From: Chlorobiaceae bacterium
Lineage (GTDB): Bacteria; Bacteroidota; Ignavibacteria; Ignavibacteriales; Ignavibacteriaceae
Assembly (NCBI GenBank): GCA_013824085.1
Contig: PNNF01000001.1
Location: 124,001 to 188,000 of the forward strand
DNA: 64,000 nt
Direction: 5' to 3'
Both the position numbers and the translations under genes were made by a program. The notes under the pieces were generated by a model that saw only the letters and a list, made by a program, of their open reading frames with translations, made no database searches and had not been told where the DNA came from. Position 1 is the stretch's first letter. Every line of letters begins with the position of its first letter. Positions 9,212-17,981 of the stretch are shown in pieces.

Positions 9212-9523
9212 TTATGAACTACTTAAATGATAATTGATTTTACTAATCATTTCATTTATTCTTTGCTTTAATGATTCTCTCTCTTTTAGACTAAGAGAGG
9301 CACTAAATATTGTTGATGAATCAGCTTTTGTATCTAAATCGTTTTCCAACGAGGATAATTGTAACTTCAAGTATTCATTATCTCTTTTAATATGATTTAA
9401 TTGATTTTCCAAGTCAGTATTTTTTTTTATTAAATCATTGAACCTTTCAACAAGAATTGATACTTGAACTTCTAATGATGTTAATTCATTTAATTGAATT
9501 TCATATTTAGATATTTCTGGCAA
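9212..9523 (-). CDS. Small coiled-coil protein, ZapB-like candidate (103 aa)
   Basis: The protein is almost entirely a heptad-rich coiled coil (residues about 15-65: SLEVQVSILVERFNDLI, then NTDLENQLNHIKRDNEYLKL) with a second short helix near 80-97. It starts with TTG at 9523, immediately after the pheT stop (TAA at 9526-9524), with GAGG seven bases before the TTG supporting that start. Coiled-coil partners of ZapA such as ZapB have this size and shape. Position directly before zapA makes a division-ring role a reasonable inference, but sequence similarity to ZapB is not demonstrable by eye. Confidence 0.7.
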   Translation of the reverse strand: MPEISKYEIQLNELTSLEVQVSILVERFNDLIKKNTDLENQLNHIKRDNEYLKLQLSSLENDLDTKADSSTIFSASLSLKERESLKQRINEMISKINYHLSSS

Positions 9524-11923
9524 TTAACTACCTCTTAAAGCTGCATTAAATTTATTTTTAACTTCTTCTATTAAATATAAGAATTCTTTTTCAACTTCCT
9601 CTTCTGTTAAAGTCCTACTCATATCAAAAAATTCTAAAGTGTAAGCCATACTTTTTTTATTTTCTCCGAGATTTTTGCTCTCAAATATGTCAAACAACTT
9701 TATTGACTTTAACAATGTTGATGCTTTCTGCTTAACAAATATTTTGACTTCATCATTCGAAATTGATTTATCAAAGATAAACGCAAAATCTCTATTTACC
9801 TTAGGAAATCTCAAAAGTTCCTTAAACTTATTTTCAGAAACTTCAATAGTTTTAAGAACATCTACAGAAAACTCGAACAAATAAACATCTTGATCTATGT
9901 CAAAATTACCTAACAAAGTTTTGCTGACTTTTCCTCCAAAACCAACAAGACCATTTTTTGATTTTTTTTCAAAATAGTAATCAAAAATATTATTTCCACT
10001 GTGATAATATGAATCAAATAAAACAGAGTCAAGATTTATTTTTTTCAGAAGTGAATTTACGTAACCTTTTAAATCATAGAAATCACAAAATTTATCTGCT
10101 GAATACCATTCACTTTGAATCGATTTCCCTGTAATAATTATTATTCCCTTTTCGATCTCTTCAAAATCAGAAAAATTTTCTATCGCATCAGATTTTTTTG
10201 CGAACACTTTTCCAAATTCAAAAAGTTTAAGATTTTTTTCTCCCGCAAAAATATTTCTGCGAAGTGTCTCCAATGCTCCTTGAATTAGCGAGGTTCTTAG
10301 AACAGCCATCTCTTCAGTCTGCGGATTTAATAGCTTAATCGGCTCACCGGTTAGTAAAGCATTTTTTTCACTTGCGAGAGTTGTGTTAATCATTTCGTTG
10401 AAACCAAGAGCAACAAAAATTTCTCTCAAGTTTTCTAAAAATTTTGACTCATCTATTTTTGTTGAAAGTGTTGTAGATATTTTTTCTACAGTTGGAATAT
10501 TTTCATATCCATAAATTCTTGCTATCTCTTCAATCAAATCGATTTCTCTTTCAACGTCAGGTCGAAAAGTCGGGATTGAACAACTAAGTGAATTTTCATT
10601 TTCATTAATAATTTCAGTGCCGAGTCTCGTTAAAATTTCTTTAACTTTTTCTTTTTCAATTTCGTAACCTAAAATTTTTAATAATCTTGAGTAACGAAGG
10701 ATAACTTCTTTTGGAAAAATTTTATTTGGATAAACATCAATGAACCCATCGACAATAGTTCCGCCGCCAATTTCATGAATCAGCTCAGCAACTCTCTCTG
10801 CTGCAAATAAAGTATTGGATGGATCGATTCCTCTTTCAAAACGATATGATGATTCTGTACTCAACCCCAGATACTTTGAAGTTTTTCGAATTGAGGAAGG
10901 ATTAAAGTAGGCGCTTTCAATTAATATATTTTTTGTCCTCAAAGAGATTTCAGAATTTTCTCCGCCCATAACACCTGCAATTGCAACAGATTTTTCACCA
11001 TCACAAATCATAAGCACTGACTCATTAAGGTTTCTTTCTTTTGAATCGAGTGTAATAAATTTTACTTGCGTTGATTTTTTAACAACAATTTTTTTATTTG
11101 CTAATTGATCCAAATCAAAAGCGTGAAGTGGTTGTCCTAATTCTAAAAGAATAAAGTTAGTCGCATCAACCACATTATTTATTGGGCGAAGTCCAACTGC
11201 TTTTAATTTTTTCTTCAACCACTCAGGCGACTCTTTTATTTCAACATCTAAAATTACTTTTGATGAGTAGCGTGGGCAATTAATATCATCTAATATTTCG
11301 ACAGATGCGTATGAATTAATTTTTTCGGAAACAGTTAAATCTTTTACTTTAGGTAAAATTAACTCACGATTAAAAAGTGCAGAAATTTCTCTTGCAATTC
11401 CAATATGCGATAACGCATCAGGACGATTTGGTGTAATTGCAATTTCCAAAATTGTGTCGTTCAATTCAAGTGCTTCAGATATTGATGCACCAACAACAAA
11501 ATTATCAGGCAATACTTTTATTCCCGAATGGTCATCACCTAAATTCAATTCTTTATCTGAACAGATCATTCCAAAAGATTCAATTCCTCTTAACTTCACT
11601 TTAGAAATTTTTAAATTATTTTCAGGAATGATTGCATCGATTTTTGCGAAAATTATTTTTTGATTTTTCTCCACGTTTGGAGCACCGCAAACAACTTGAT
11701 AATCATTTTGTCCATCATTAACAATGCAGACAGTAAGTTTATCAGCTTTAGGATGGGCTTGTTTATCAGTTACCAAACCAACGACAAAATTTTCATAAAT
11801 TTTATTTTGATCTTCAACGCCTTCAACTTCAAGTCCCGCCAAAGTTAATTTTTCAATTAATTGTTCTTGAGGAATTCCATTTAAGTCAACATAATCTTTT
11901 AACCAGTTTAAGGAAACTTTCAA
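9524..11923 (-). CDS. pheT: Phenylalanyl-tRNA synthetase beta subunit
   Basis: This 799-aa protein is the full-length PheT. It has an N-terminal SLNWLKDYVDL start, an EMAP-like tRNA-binding domain (about 40-150, VVGLVTDKQAHPKADKL), B3/B4 editing (about 210-380, GVMGGENSEI), B5 (about 400-470) and a C-terminal FDX-ACB anticodon-binding domain starting at RFPKVNRDFAFIFD near 705. It pairs with PheS (11937-12947), 13 nt upstream. No internal disruptions. Confidence 0.98.
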   Translation of the reverse strand: MKVSLNWLKDYVDLNGIPQEQLIEKLTLAGLEVEGVEDQNKIYENFVVGLVTDKQAHPKADKLTVCIVNDGQNDYQVVCGAPNVEKNQKIIFAKIDAIIPENNLKISKVKLRGIESFGMICSDKELNLGDDHSGIKVLPDNFVVGASISEALELNDTILEIAITPNRPDALSHIGIAREISALFNRELILPKVKDLTVSEKINSYASVEILDDINCPRYSSKVILDVEIKESPEWLKKKLKAVGLRPINNVVDATNFILLELGQPLHAFDLDQLANKKIVVKKSTQVKFITLDSKERNLNESVLMICDGEKSVAIAGVMGGENSEISLRTKNILIESAYFNPSSIRKTSKYLGLSTESSYRFERGIDPSNTLFAAERVAELIHEIGGGTIVDGFIDVYPNKIFPKEVILRYSRLLKILGYEIEKEKVKEILTRLGTEIINENENSLSCSIPTFRPDVEREIDLIEEIARIYGYENIPTVEKISTTLSTKIDESKFLENLREIFVALGFNEMINTTLASEKNALLTGEPIKLLNPQTEEMAVLRTSLIQGALETLRRNIFAGEKNLKLFEFGKVFAKKSDAIENFSDFEEIEKGIIIITGKSIQSEWYSADKFCDFYDLKGYVNSLLKKINLDSVLFDSYYHSGNNIFDYYFEKKSKNGLVGFGGKVSKTLLGNFDIDQDVYLFEFSVDVLKTIEVSENKFKELLRFPKVNRDFAFIFDKSISNDEVKIFVKQKASTLLKSIKLFDIFESKNLGENKKSMAYTLEFFDMSRTLTEEEVEKEFLYLIEEVKNKFNAALRGS

Positions 11924-11936
11924 ACTAAAACTCCAA

Positions 11937-12947
11937 TTAGAATTGTTTTAAAAAGCGAATATCATTTTCAAAAAGAATTCTTATATCTGTTATTCCATAA
12001 CGCAACATTGCAATTCTTTCAATTCCCATTCCGAAAGCATAACCAGAATATTTTTCACTATCATAACCGACACTTGCAAAAACATTTGGATCAACCATTC
12101 CGCAGCCTAATATTTCGAGCCATCCAGAATTTTTACAAACTCTACAACCATTTCCTTTACAAATAAAACAAGTAATGTCCATCTCGGCACTCGGCTCAGT
12201 GAATGGAAAAAAACTTGAACGAAACTTATATTTTAATGAATTGCCATAAAACTCTTTTGCGAATGCTACGAGCGTTCCTTTTAGTTCTGCGAATGTTACA
12301 TCAGTATCAACATAGAGTCCTTCGATTTGATGAAACTGACAATGGCTACGCGAATTAACTGCTTCATTTCTAAAAACTCTACCGGGCATAATTGCACGTA
12401 CAGGCGGCTTTTGATCAAGCATAATTCTGATTTGCACAGGCGACGTATGTGTTCGCAATAAAAATTTTTGATTAATAAAAAATGTATCCTGCATATCTCT
12501 TGCGGGATGATTGGATGGAAAATTCAGTGCTTCGAAATTATTAAAATCTGATTCAAGCTCAGGTCCTTCTTTTACAGAAAAACCAAGTCCCTTGAAGATT
12601 GCTTTTATTTCATCCAGCGCTTGATTGATTATATGTTTTGATCCGATTGAGAAATTTCGAGCAGGCAAACTTAAATCGATAAACTCTTTCTGCTCGTCAT
12701 TAATCTCTAAAGATTCTTTTTTAGAATTAAAAGTTGACTCAATAAAATTTTTTAAGACATTTAATTCTTTACCAACAACTGGTTTTTGATCTTTAGGTAT
12801 AGATTTTAATTGCTCCAATAATTTTGCGAGCAATCCATTTTTGCTTAAGAATTTGATTCGAAGATTTTCGAGATCTTTGAGCGAGTTGACAGTTGAAATA
12901 TCAGACTCAAAATGATTTCTACACGATATTATTTCATCGATAATCAT
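11937..12947 (-). CDS. pheS: Phenylalanyl-tRNA synthetase alpha subunit
   Basis: This 336-aa class II synthetase subunit shows HPARDMQDTFF, LLRTHTSPVQIR, GRVFRNEAVNSRSHCQFHQ and GCGMVDPNVF. A four-cysteine insert of the pattern CxxCxGxGCxxC (near residues 260-272) interrupts motif 3; this zinc-ribbon-like variant is known in many bacterial PheS. It lies downstream of the rplT terminator hairpin, so transcription from the ribosomal cluster may be partly insulated. Confidence 0.98.
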   Translation of the reverse strand: MIIDEIISCRNHFESDISTVNSLKDLENLRIKFLSKNGLLAKLLEQLKSIPKDQKPVVGKELNVLKNFIESTFNSKKESLEINDEQKEFIDLSLPARNFSIGSKHIINQALDEIKAIFKGLGFSVKEGPELESDFNNFEALNFPSNHPARDMQDTFFINQKFLLRTHTSPVQIRIMLDQKPPVRAIMPGRVFRNEAVNSRSHCQFHQIEGLYVDTDVTFAELKGTLVAFAKEFYGNSLKYKFRSSFFPFTEPSAEMDITCFICKGNGCRVCKNSGWLEILGCGMVDPNVFASVGYDSEKYSGYAFGMGIERIAMLRYGITDIRILFENDIRFLKQF

Positions 12948-12965
12948 AACTTGAAATCCTTTAAA

Positions 12966-13012
12966 TAGAAAAACCCTCTCATAATAACAAATAAAGGAGT
13001 ATTGAGAGGGTT
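12966..13012 (-). terminator. Intrinsic terminator after rplT
   Basis: Read on the - strand, AACCCTCTCA (13012-13003) pairs perfectly with TGAGAGGGTT (12981-12972), followed by a T-rich tail (TTCTATTT). It sits between the rplT stop (13018) and the pheS start (12947) and marks the end of the thrS/infC/rpmI/rplT unit. Confidence 0.88.
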
Positions 13013-13017
13013 AAAAA

Positions 13018-13365
13018 TTAACTTTGCAAAAATTTAACTAATTCTGCGAATGAAGTCGGATTCTCAACAGCAAGATTAGAAAGAACTTTTCTGTTAATGA
13101 GAACACCTTTTACATCCATGAGATGAATCAGTTTAGAATATGTAATTCCATGTTGTCTTGCAGCGGCATTAATACGAATGATCCAGAGACTTCTGTAATT
13201 TCTCTTTTTGAGTTTACGATCTCTGTAAGCATGAGTAAGCCCCTTTTCAACATGATTTTTAGCAATAGTATATACGTTTTTTCTCGCGCCCCAATAGCCC
13301 TTGGCCATCTTGAGGACTTTTTTTCTGCGAGTACGCGATGCTACATTGTTTGATGATTTTGGCAT
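13018..13365 (-). CDS. rplT: 50S ribosomal protein L20
   Basis: This 115-aa protein has the typical basic N-terminus ([20 protein letters not shown]), then [27 protein letters not shown] and [17 protein letters not shown]. It binds 23S rRNA early in 50S assembly and, in other bacteria, represses its own operon by binding the leader. It follows rpmI by 19 nt and is followed by a strong terminator. Confidence 0.98.
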   Translation of the reverse strand: MPKSSNNVASRTRRKKVLKMAKGYWGARKNVYTIAKNHVEKGLTHAYRDRKLKKRNYRSLWIIRINAAARQHGITYSKLIHLMDVKGVLINRKVLSNLAVENPTSFAELVKFLQS

Positions 13366-13384
13366 TTATCTATCTCCTTTTTAT

Positions 13385-13576
13385 TTACTGCAGCATCAAG
13401 CTGACTTTCTTTTCTTCAGGAATTGAAACTAATGTTGATTGTCTCAGATTTCTCTTCCTTTTTCGACTCTTTGAAGTCAAGATGTGACTTCTAAAAGCCT
13501 TTTTTCTTTTGAAGTGACCTGAAGCAGTTCGTTTGAACGTTTTGCAAGCTCCACGGTTACTTTTCATTTTAGGCAT
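13385..13576 (-). CDS. rpmI: 50S ribosomal protein L35
   Basis: This 63-aa basic protein starts [20 protein letters not shown], the recognisable L35 start, followed by [20 protein letters not shown]. Order infC-rpmI-rplT is the standard bacterial arrangement. An AGAGG-type site precedes the ATG, and the gap to infC is 9 nt. Confidence 0.97.
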   Translation of the reverse strand: MPKMKSNRGACKTFKRTASGHFKRKKAFRSHILTSKSRKRKRNLRQSTLVSIPEEKKVSLMLQ

Positions 13577-13585
13577 TGTTACCTC

Positions 13586-14122
13586 TTATTTAGTTTTCTT
13601 TGATTTCCCTTTTGAAGGAACCATAATTAGACTCATATTTCTCCCCTCCATTTTTGCTTCGCTCTCTACTTTAGCAATATCTTCTAGTCTCTCTACAAAT
13701 TTTTTGAGAAGCTCTTCACCTTTTTGAGTGTAAGCCATCTCTCGCCCCTTAAACATTACAGACGCTTTCACTTTATTACCATCTTCAATAAAATTAATTG
13801 CGTGCTTTGTTTTGAAATCAAAATCGTGCGTATCAGTGTTCGGATGAAATCGTATCTCTTTTAAGATAGAAACTACTTGATTCTTTTTTTGAGTTTTATC
13901 TTTTTTCTGCTGTTCATATTTATACTTACCAAAATCAATTATTTTACACACTGGCGGTGTAGCTTTGGGAGCTATTTCTACCAAGTCTAATGTTCTCTCT
14001 TTCGCAAGTCGAATAGCATCTTTGATTAAGAAAACTCCCAATTGAGTCCCATCAGTATCGATTACTCTTACTTGTGGTGTTCTTATTTCTTCATTTATAC
14101 GAATTTCTTCAACTGTTGCGAT
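13586..14122 (-). CDS. infC: Translation initiation factor IF-3, probable ATC start
   Basis: Homology clearly extends upstream of the first conventional start (TTG, 14041): the frame reads ATVEEIRINEEIRTPQVRVI and then DTDGTQLG, the conserved IF-3 N-terminus. The in-frame stop TGA is at 14134-14132. Between it and the conserved segment only GAG, GTC, ATA and ATC codons occur, so no ATG, GTG or TTG is possible. AGAGG precedes ATC (14122-14120) by 5 nt, the best-spaced choice. This gives 178 aa, a normal IF-3 length. Rare start codons in infC (AUU in E. coli) allow IF-3 to repress its own synthesis by start-codon discrimination; that regulation is inferred here. Confidence 0.93.
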   Translation of the reverse strand: MATVEEIRINEEIRTPQVRVIDTDGTQLGVFLIKDAIRLAKERTLDLVEIAPKATPPVCKIIDFGKYKYEQQKKDKTQKKNQVVSILKEIRFHPNTDTHDFDFKTKHAINFIEDGNKVKASVMFKGREMAYTQKGEELLKKFVERLEDIAKVESEAKMEGRNMSLIMVPSKGKSKKTK

Positions 14123-14139
14123 TATGACCTCTCACTTTA

Positions 14140-16065
14140 TTAATAAATTTTATTTTTTGCTTCAGCTAATATACGATTCAAAAACTCATCAAACGAAACA
14201 ATTCCTAAATCACCTTTTTTATGTTGGCGTACGGAGACAGAATTCGATTCTTTTTCTTTTTCACCAACTACTAACATATAGGGAACTTTATTCGTTTCCC
14301 AGTCCCTAATTTTATATCCAATTTTTTCGTTTCGCTCATCAAGTTCTGAACGAATTCCAGCCGCTAATAATTTTTGATTAATCGCTTTAGCGTATTCAAT
14401 AAAATTCTGCGATACAGGAATAACCGCTGTTTGCACGGGCGCCAACCACATTGGGAATGCTCCACCAAAGTGCTCAATCAATACTCCAAAGAATCTTTCA
14501 ATAGATCCTAACAAAGCTCTGTGAACCATAAATGGTCGATGTTCTTTTCCATCTTCGCCAATATATTTCAGATCAAATCTTTCGGGTAAATTAAAATCAA
14601 ATTGAACAGTGCTCATTTGCCATTCACGATTTAGAGCATCTTTAATTTTAATATCTATTTTAGGTCCGTAAAAAGCACCGCCACCTTCATCCACTTCGTA
14701 ATCGATATTCATTTTTTGCAGAGCAATTTTTAGAGAATCAATTGCTGTATCCCAAAGAGAATCTTCTCCAACAGCTTTTTCAGGTTTGGTTGCTAAATAA
14801 AATTTTAAGTCCTTAAAACCAAATGATTCCCACATATATTTTGAGAATCGAATTACTTCAATCACTTCAGATTCAATTTGATCCGCAGTGCAAAAAATAT
14901 GTGCATCATCTTGAGTGAAACCACGCACTCTTAAAAGTCCGTGCAACACACCACTTTTTTCATAGCGATAAACAGTTCCCAATTCAGCCCATCTTAAAGG
15001 AAGATCGCGATAAGATCTTAACTTCGTTTGGAAAATCATAATATGAAAAGGACAATTCATCGGTTTAATGAAATAGTCTTGCTCATCAACTTTCATTTCT
15101 GCATACATACTGTCTTTATAAAAAGAAAGATGTCCACTTTTTTCCCACAACCAACTTTTCCCCATGTGTGGAGAGTATAACAAGTCGTATCCATTTTCTA
15201 AATGTGCTTGTCGCCAAAAATCTTCAATCAACAAACGAATTCTTGCACCTTTCGGATGCCAATAAATTAGTCCTGCTCCTGCTTCTTCATGCATACTAAA
15301 AAGATCGAGTTGCTTTCCAAGTTTTCTATGGTCTCTCTTTTTTGCTTCTTCGAGAAAAGTAATATAATCCTCGAGCATTTTTTTCTTTGGGAAAGAAATT
15401 CCATAAATGCGTTGCAGCTGTTTATTCTTCTCATCGCCACGCCAGTATGAACCAGAAACGGTTAGAAGTTTTACGAATTTTATTTTTGCTGCATCAGGAA
15501 GATGAGGGCCAGTGCACAAATCAGTAAATTCACCTTCGTGATATAAACTAATTGTTTCTGCAGTTCCATCAAGTTCACTTAAAATTTCTAATTTGTATTG
15601 ATCACCTTTTTGCGAAAAGAAATTAATAGCATCATCTTTAGAAAGTTCTTGTCGAACAAATTTCTTCGACTCTTTAGCTAGTTCTAACATTTTATTTTCT
15701 ATCAATCTTAAATCATCATCAGTTAGCTTAGTATTAATATCGATGTCATAATAAAAGCCCGCATCAATAGCTGGTCCGACACCAAATTTAGCTTCAGGAA
15801 AAATTGATTGAACTGCATGAGCCATTAAGTGAGAACTTGAATGCCAATAGACATGCTTTCCATTTGCATCATCAAAAGTTAAAAACTTTACAACAGAATT
15901 GTTATTAATTTTTGTAGAAATATCTTTTACAATTCCGTTGATCTCAACTGCAAGAGTTTCCTCAGCTAATCTATTTGAAATAGATTTAGCAATATCAAGA
16001 GCAGAAATACCAATTTCATATTCTCTTGAATTTCCATCAGGAAATGTTATAATTATTTTATTCAT
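14140..16065 (-). CDS. thrS: Threonyl-tRNA synthetase
   Basis: This 641-aa protein is full length. It has a TGS domain (1-62), an editing-type domain with the HSSSHLMAHAV zinc motif near residue 75-85, and a class II catalytic core with NCPFHIMIFQ, YRYEKSGVLHGLLRVRGFTQ (motif 2) and GGAFYGPKID. The C-terminal anticodon-binding domain spans about 540-641. It heads the thrS-infC-rpmI-rplT cluster; the gap to the IF-3 start is 17 nt and holds the IF-3 ribosome binding site. Confidence 0.98.
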   Translation of the reverse strand: MNKIIITFPDGNSREYEIGISALDIAKSISNRLAEETLAVEINGIVKDISTKINNNSVVKFLTFDDANGKHVYWHSSSHLMAHAVQSIFPEAKFGVGPAIDAGFYYDIDINTKLTDDDLRLIENKMLELAKESKKFVRQELSKDDAINFFSQKGDQYKLEILSELDGTAETISLYHEGEFTDLCTGPHLPDAAKIKFVKLLTVSGSYWRGDEKNKQLQRIYGISFPKKKMLEDYITFLEEAKKRDHRKLGKQLDLFSMHEEAGAGLIYWHPKGARIRLLIEDFWRQAHLENGYDLLYSPHMGKSWLWEKSGHLSFYKDSMYAEMKVDEQDYFIKPMNCPFHIMIFQTKLRSYRDLPLRWAELGTVYRYEKSGVLHGLLRVRGFTQDDAHIFCTADQIESEVIEVIRFSKYMWESFGFKDLKFYLATKPEKAVGEDSLWDTAIDSLKIALQKMNIDYEVDEGGGAFYGPKIDIKIKDALNREWQMSTVQFDFNLPERFDLKYIGEDGKEHRPFMVHRALLGSIERFFGVLIEHFGGAFPMWLAPVQTAVIPVSQNFIEYAKAINQKLLAAGIRSELDERNEKIGYKIRDWETNKVPYMLVVGEKEKESNSVSVRQHKKGDLGIVSFDEFLNRILAEAKNKIY

Positions 16066-16106
16066 AAACTTTCAAACAAAAAAAAACGGACATTCATCCG
16101 AGTGAG

Positions 16107-16180
16107 TGGGCTCTATAGGACTCGAACCTATGACCTTCTGCACGTCAAGCAGACGCTCTAGCCAACTGAGCTAAGAACCC
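16107..16180 (-). tRNA. tRNA-Val (anticodon GAC)
   Basis: The - strand reads GGGTTCT at 16180-16174 and AGAGCCC near 16114-16108, giving a 7-bp acceptor stem with one G-U pair. The D arm is TAGCTCAGTTGGCTAGAGC. The anticodon stem-loop is TCTGC-TTGACGT-GCAGA, placing GAC at 34-36 (valine). The T arm contains GGTTCGAGTCC. The discriminator is A; CCA is not encoded. Confidence 0.96.
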
Positions 16181-16199
16181 CGAAAATTGTTTTGATTTG

Positions 16200-16285
16200 T
16201 ACCGAGGGCCGGACTCGAACCGGCACGGAAAAAAATTTCCACAGGATTTTAAGTCCTGTGCGTCTACCACTTCCGCCACCCCGGC
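16200..16285 (-). tRNA. tRNA-Leu (anticodon TAA)
   Basis: On the - strand the gene starts GCCGGGG (16285-16279) and ends CCTCGGT plus discriminator A (16200). The anticodon loop is CTTAAAA between CAGGA and TCCTG, giving TAA (leucine, UUA codons). A long variable arm, GGAAATTTTTTTCC, confirms the class II tRNA shape, and the T arm reads CCGGTTCGAGTCCGG. The first acceptor pair is G-U. CCA is not encoded. tRNA-Val follows after a 19-nt spacer, so the pair is probably one transcript. Confidence 0.96.
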
Positions 16286-16305
16286 AAAACTTTTTTTTAA
16301 GCGTG

Positions 16306-16336
16306 GAAATATAAACAAAAACATTTTTATTTACAA
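16306..16336 (-). promoter_or_regulatory. Candidate Bacteroidota-type promoter for the tRNA pair
   Basis: On the - strand TATATTTC (16313-16306) resembles the Bacteroidota -7 element TAnnTTTG, with TTG (16336-16334) 20 nt upstream as a possible -33 element. It lies about 21 nt before the tRNA-Leu 5' end. In such AT-rich sequence chance matches are common, so this is tentative. Confidence 0.3.
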
Positions 16337-16494
16337 TTTTGGAAGTGTTAAAAAAATATTTTTTTTGTTGGGGCTAAATTTTGCAGGTCAGTAGTCATGA
16401 AGTTGCGTTGTGAGGAGTTTTTATTTGTTATGATAATTGATTTACAATTACTCAAACTCATTCTTCAAAACTTGAATCTCATATTCCGCAAATT

Positions 16495-17472
16495 TTATTT
16501 TACATCCATTATCAAAGCAACTTTCCACGCAAATAGAATATCATTTTTTTCAATAGCAATTTTTGCAGTGCGTTCGATTAATGTCTTTATGTTTGGATGA
16601 TTTTTACTCCGCCGAATGACTAATATTGCTTTTAACATTTTCTTATAATCTTTTATTCTCTCGTATCGAGAAAATGCTTCGACAGTCCCTTCAAAATCTG
16701 AAAAATATATTTCATTATACTCTTTCACAAAATTTAAGATTTCAATTTCATCAGGAATTTTTTCTATCGATGCAAAGCGACCTAAATCAAAGCCCGAATA
16801 TAATTGCGACTCTCTAATAAAATTTGGAATTCCATCAAAACCGATTCCAAGTTTTTTCCGCGGCTGCTCTAATTCAAAAATTGCAGCACCACTTGAGCGC
16901 ACATAATAATTTCCACCCATTCTACCAACTAAATCAATTTTGTTCGGATTAATTTTTTCATCTTCAAAAATATCTTCGGCGATGTGAAGCTTGACAACTG
17001 TACAGATTGCTAAATCACTCGATGCTCTCCCCTCGCCAAGATTAATCATATCACGAAGCACGCACTCCATTTGAAATGGTGACTCATTTACTCGTTTCGG
17101 TTTTACGAGATCAGATTCAATCGGAGTTAGTCCGCTCTTAATAAACTCGTCAACATCGCTGCAGTATTCTGCTGATGCAACATTCACTTGAGTTACAATA
17201 TCAAACGTTACTAATTGAATTACGCACTCTCTTGATGCAATTAAATTATTGTAAGTGTCTTTTGTTTCAGCTTCAACGCCACTACGGACTATTGAGAAAG
17301 CTACTGTCGGCGGATTGACAGAGAAACAATTAAAGAATGAGTATGGTGCTAAATTATTTATTCCACTGGAAGAAATTGTAGATACTAATGCAATTGGTCT
17401 CGGAGATATTCCACTCAATAAATATTTATGTAATTCCGAAATAGATAAATTTTTTGGTTCAACATTTATCAT
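16495..17472 (-). CDS. Flavin reductase-like domain protein (325 aa)
   Basis: Residues about 10-190 form a flavin reductase-like FMN-binding split-barrel: SGISPRPIALVSTISSSG, NLAPYSFFNCFSVNPP and ECVIQLVTFD are typical. Such proteins reduce flavins or bind FMN for an unknown partner. The C-terminal 110 residues, after VRSSGAAIFELEQPRKKLG and FDGIPNFIRES, are helical and rich in Lys/Ile with no recognisable catalytic motif. A similar tail with a 'GIxGxP' segment is common in Bacteroidota members. Its substrate is unknown. It converges with nothing and faces the NUDIX gene divergently across about 80 nt. Confidence 0.85.
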   Translation of the reverse strand: MINVEPKNLSISELHKYLLSGISPRPIALVSTISSSGINNLAPYSFFNCFSVNPPTVAFSIVRSGVEAETKDTYNNLIASRECVIQLVTFDIVTQVNVASAEYCSDVDEFIKSGLTPIESDLVKPKRVNESPFQMECVLRDMINLGEGRASSDLAICTVVKLHIAEDIFEDEKINPNKIDLVGRMGGNYYVRSSGAAIFELEQPRKKLGIGFDGIPNFIRESQLYSGFDLGRFASIEKIPDEIEILNFVKEYNEIYFSDFEGTVEAFSRYERIKDYKKMLKAILVIRRSKNHPNIKTLIERTAKIAIEKNDILFAWKVALIMDVK

Positions 17473-17551
17473 AATTTTCTTTTTGTCTTTAGATTAATAA
17501 TATATTTTACTTCACTAAATTTAATTAAATAATTTTTAAACGATTTTAATA

Positions 17552-17971
17552 TTGTACATATATTTTAATTTTCATCAGTCGGCAGTAATTCCATATAGAT
17601 TTCTTAATGGTGATTTAGAAATTTGCTTAATCACTTCTGTAAAAAAGAAGAAGTGGATAATTCCAAAAGGTTACATTGATTTTAATCTTAATCCTTTTGA
17701 GTCAGCAAAGAAAGAAGCTTTTGAAGAAGCAGGAATTTTGGGAAATGACAATACCTACGACTTAGGAATTTATAAAGTTAAGAAGCAAGTTGGAATTGTT
17801 GATGTGAGAGTGTTTTCGCTTGAAGTCACAAAAACTCTTGATGATTTTCCCGAGGTAAAAATGAGACAGAGGAGATGGTTTAAGTTTGAAGAAGCAATTA
17901 ATTTTATTTCAAATAAAGAAATAGTCTTGATGCTGCAATCACTTAAAGAAAAATTATCAACTCAAAACTGA
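17552..17971 (+). CDS. NUDIX hydrolase (139 aa)
   Basis: The Nudix box lies near residues 39-62 (IPKGYIDFNLNPFES then KKEAFEEAGI). The catalytic REUxEExGU core is present as KEAFEEAGI. The Glu seven residues after the first Gly is Leu, as in a subgroup of small Nudix proteins that also use a 'KG..' opening. These enzymes cleave nucleoside-diphosphate-linked substrates; the substrate here cannot be told. There is no in-frame ATG: TTG at 17552 is the best available start but lacks a clear ribosome binding site. It ends 10 nt from the convergent recX stop. This is the only + strand gene between 511 and 44606. Confidence 0.85.
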   Translation: MYIYFNFHQSAVIPYRFLNGDLEICLITSVKKKKWIIPKGYIDFNLNPFESAKKEAFEEAGILGNDNTYDLGIYKVKKQVGIVDVRVFSLEVTKTLDDFPEVKMRQRRWFKFEEAINFISNKEIVLMLQSLKEKLSTQN

Positions 17972-17981
17972 TTTCAATTTC

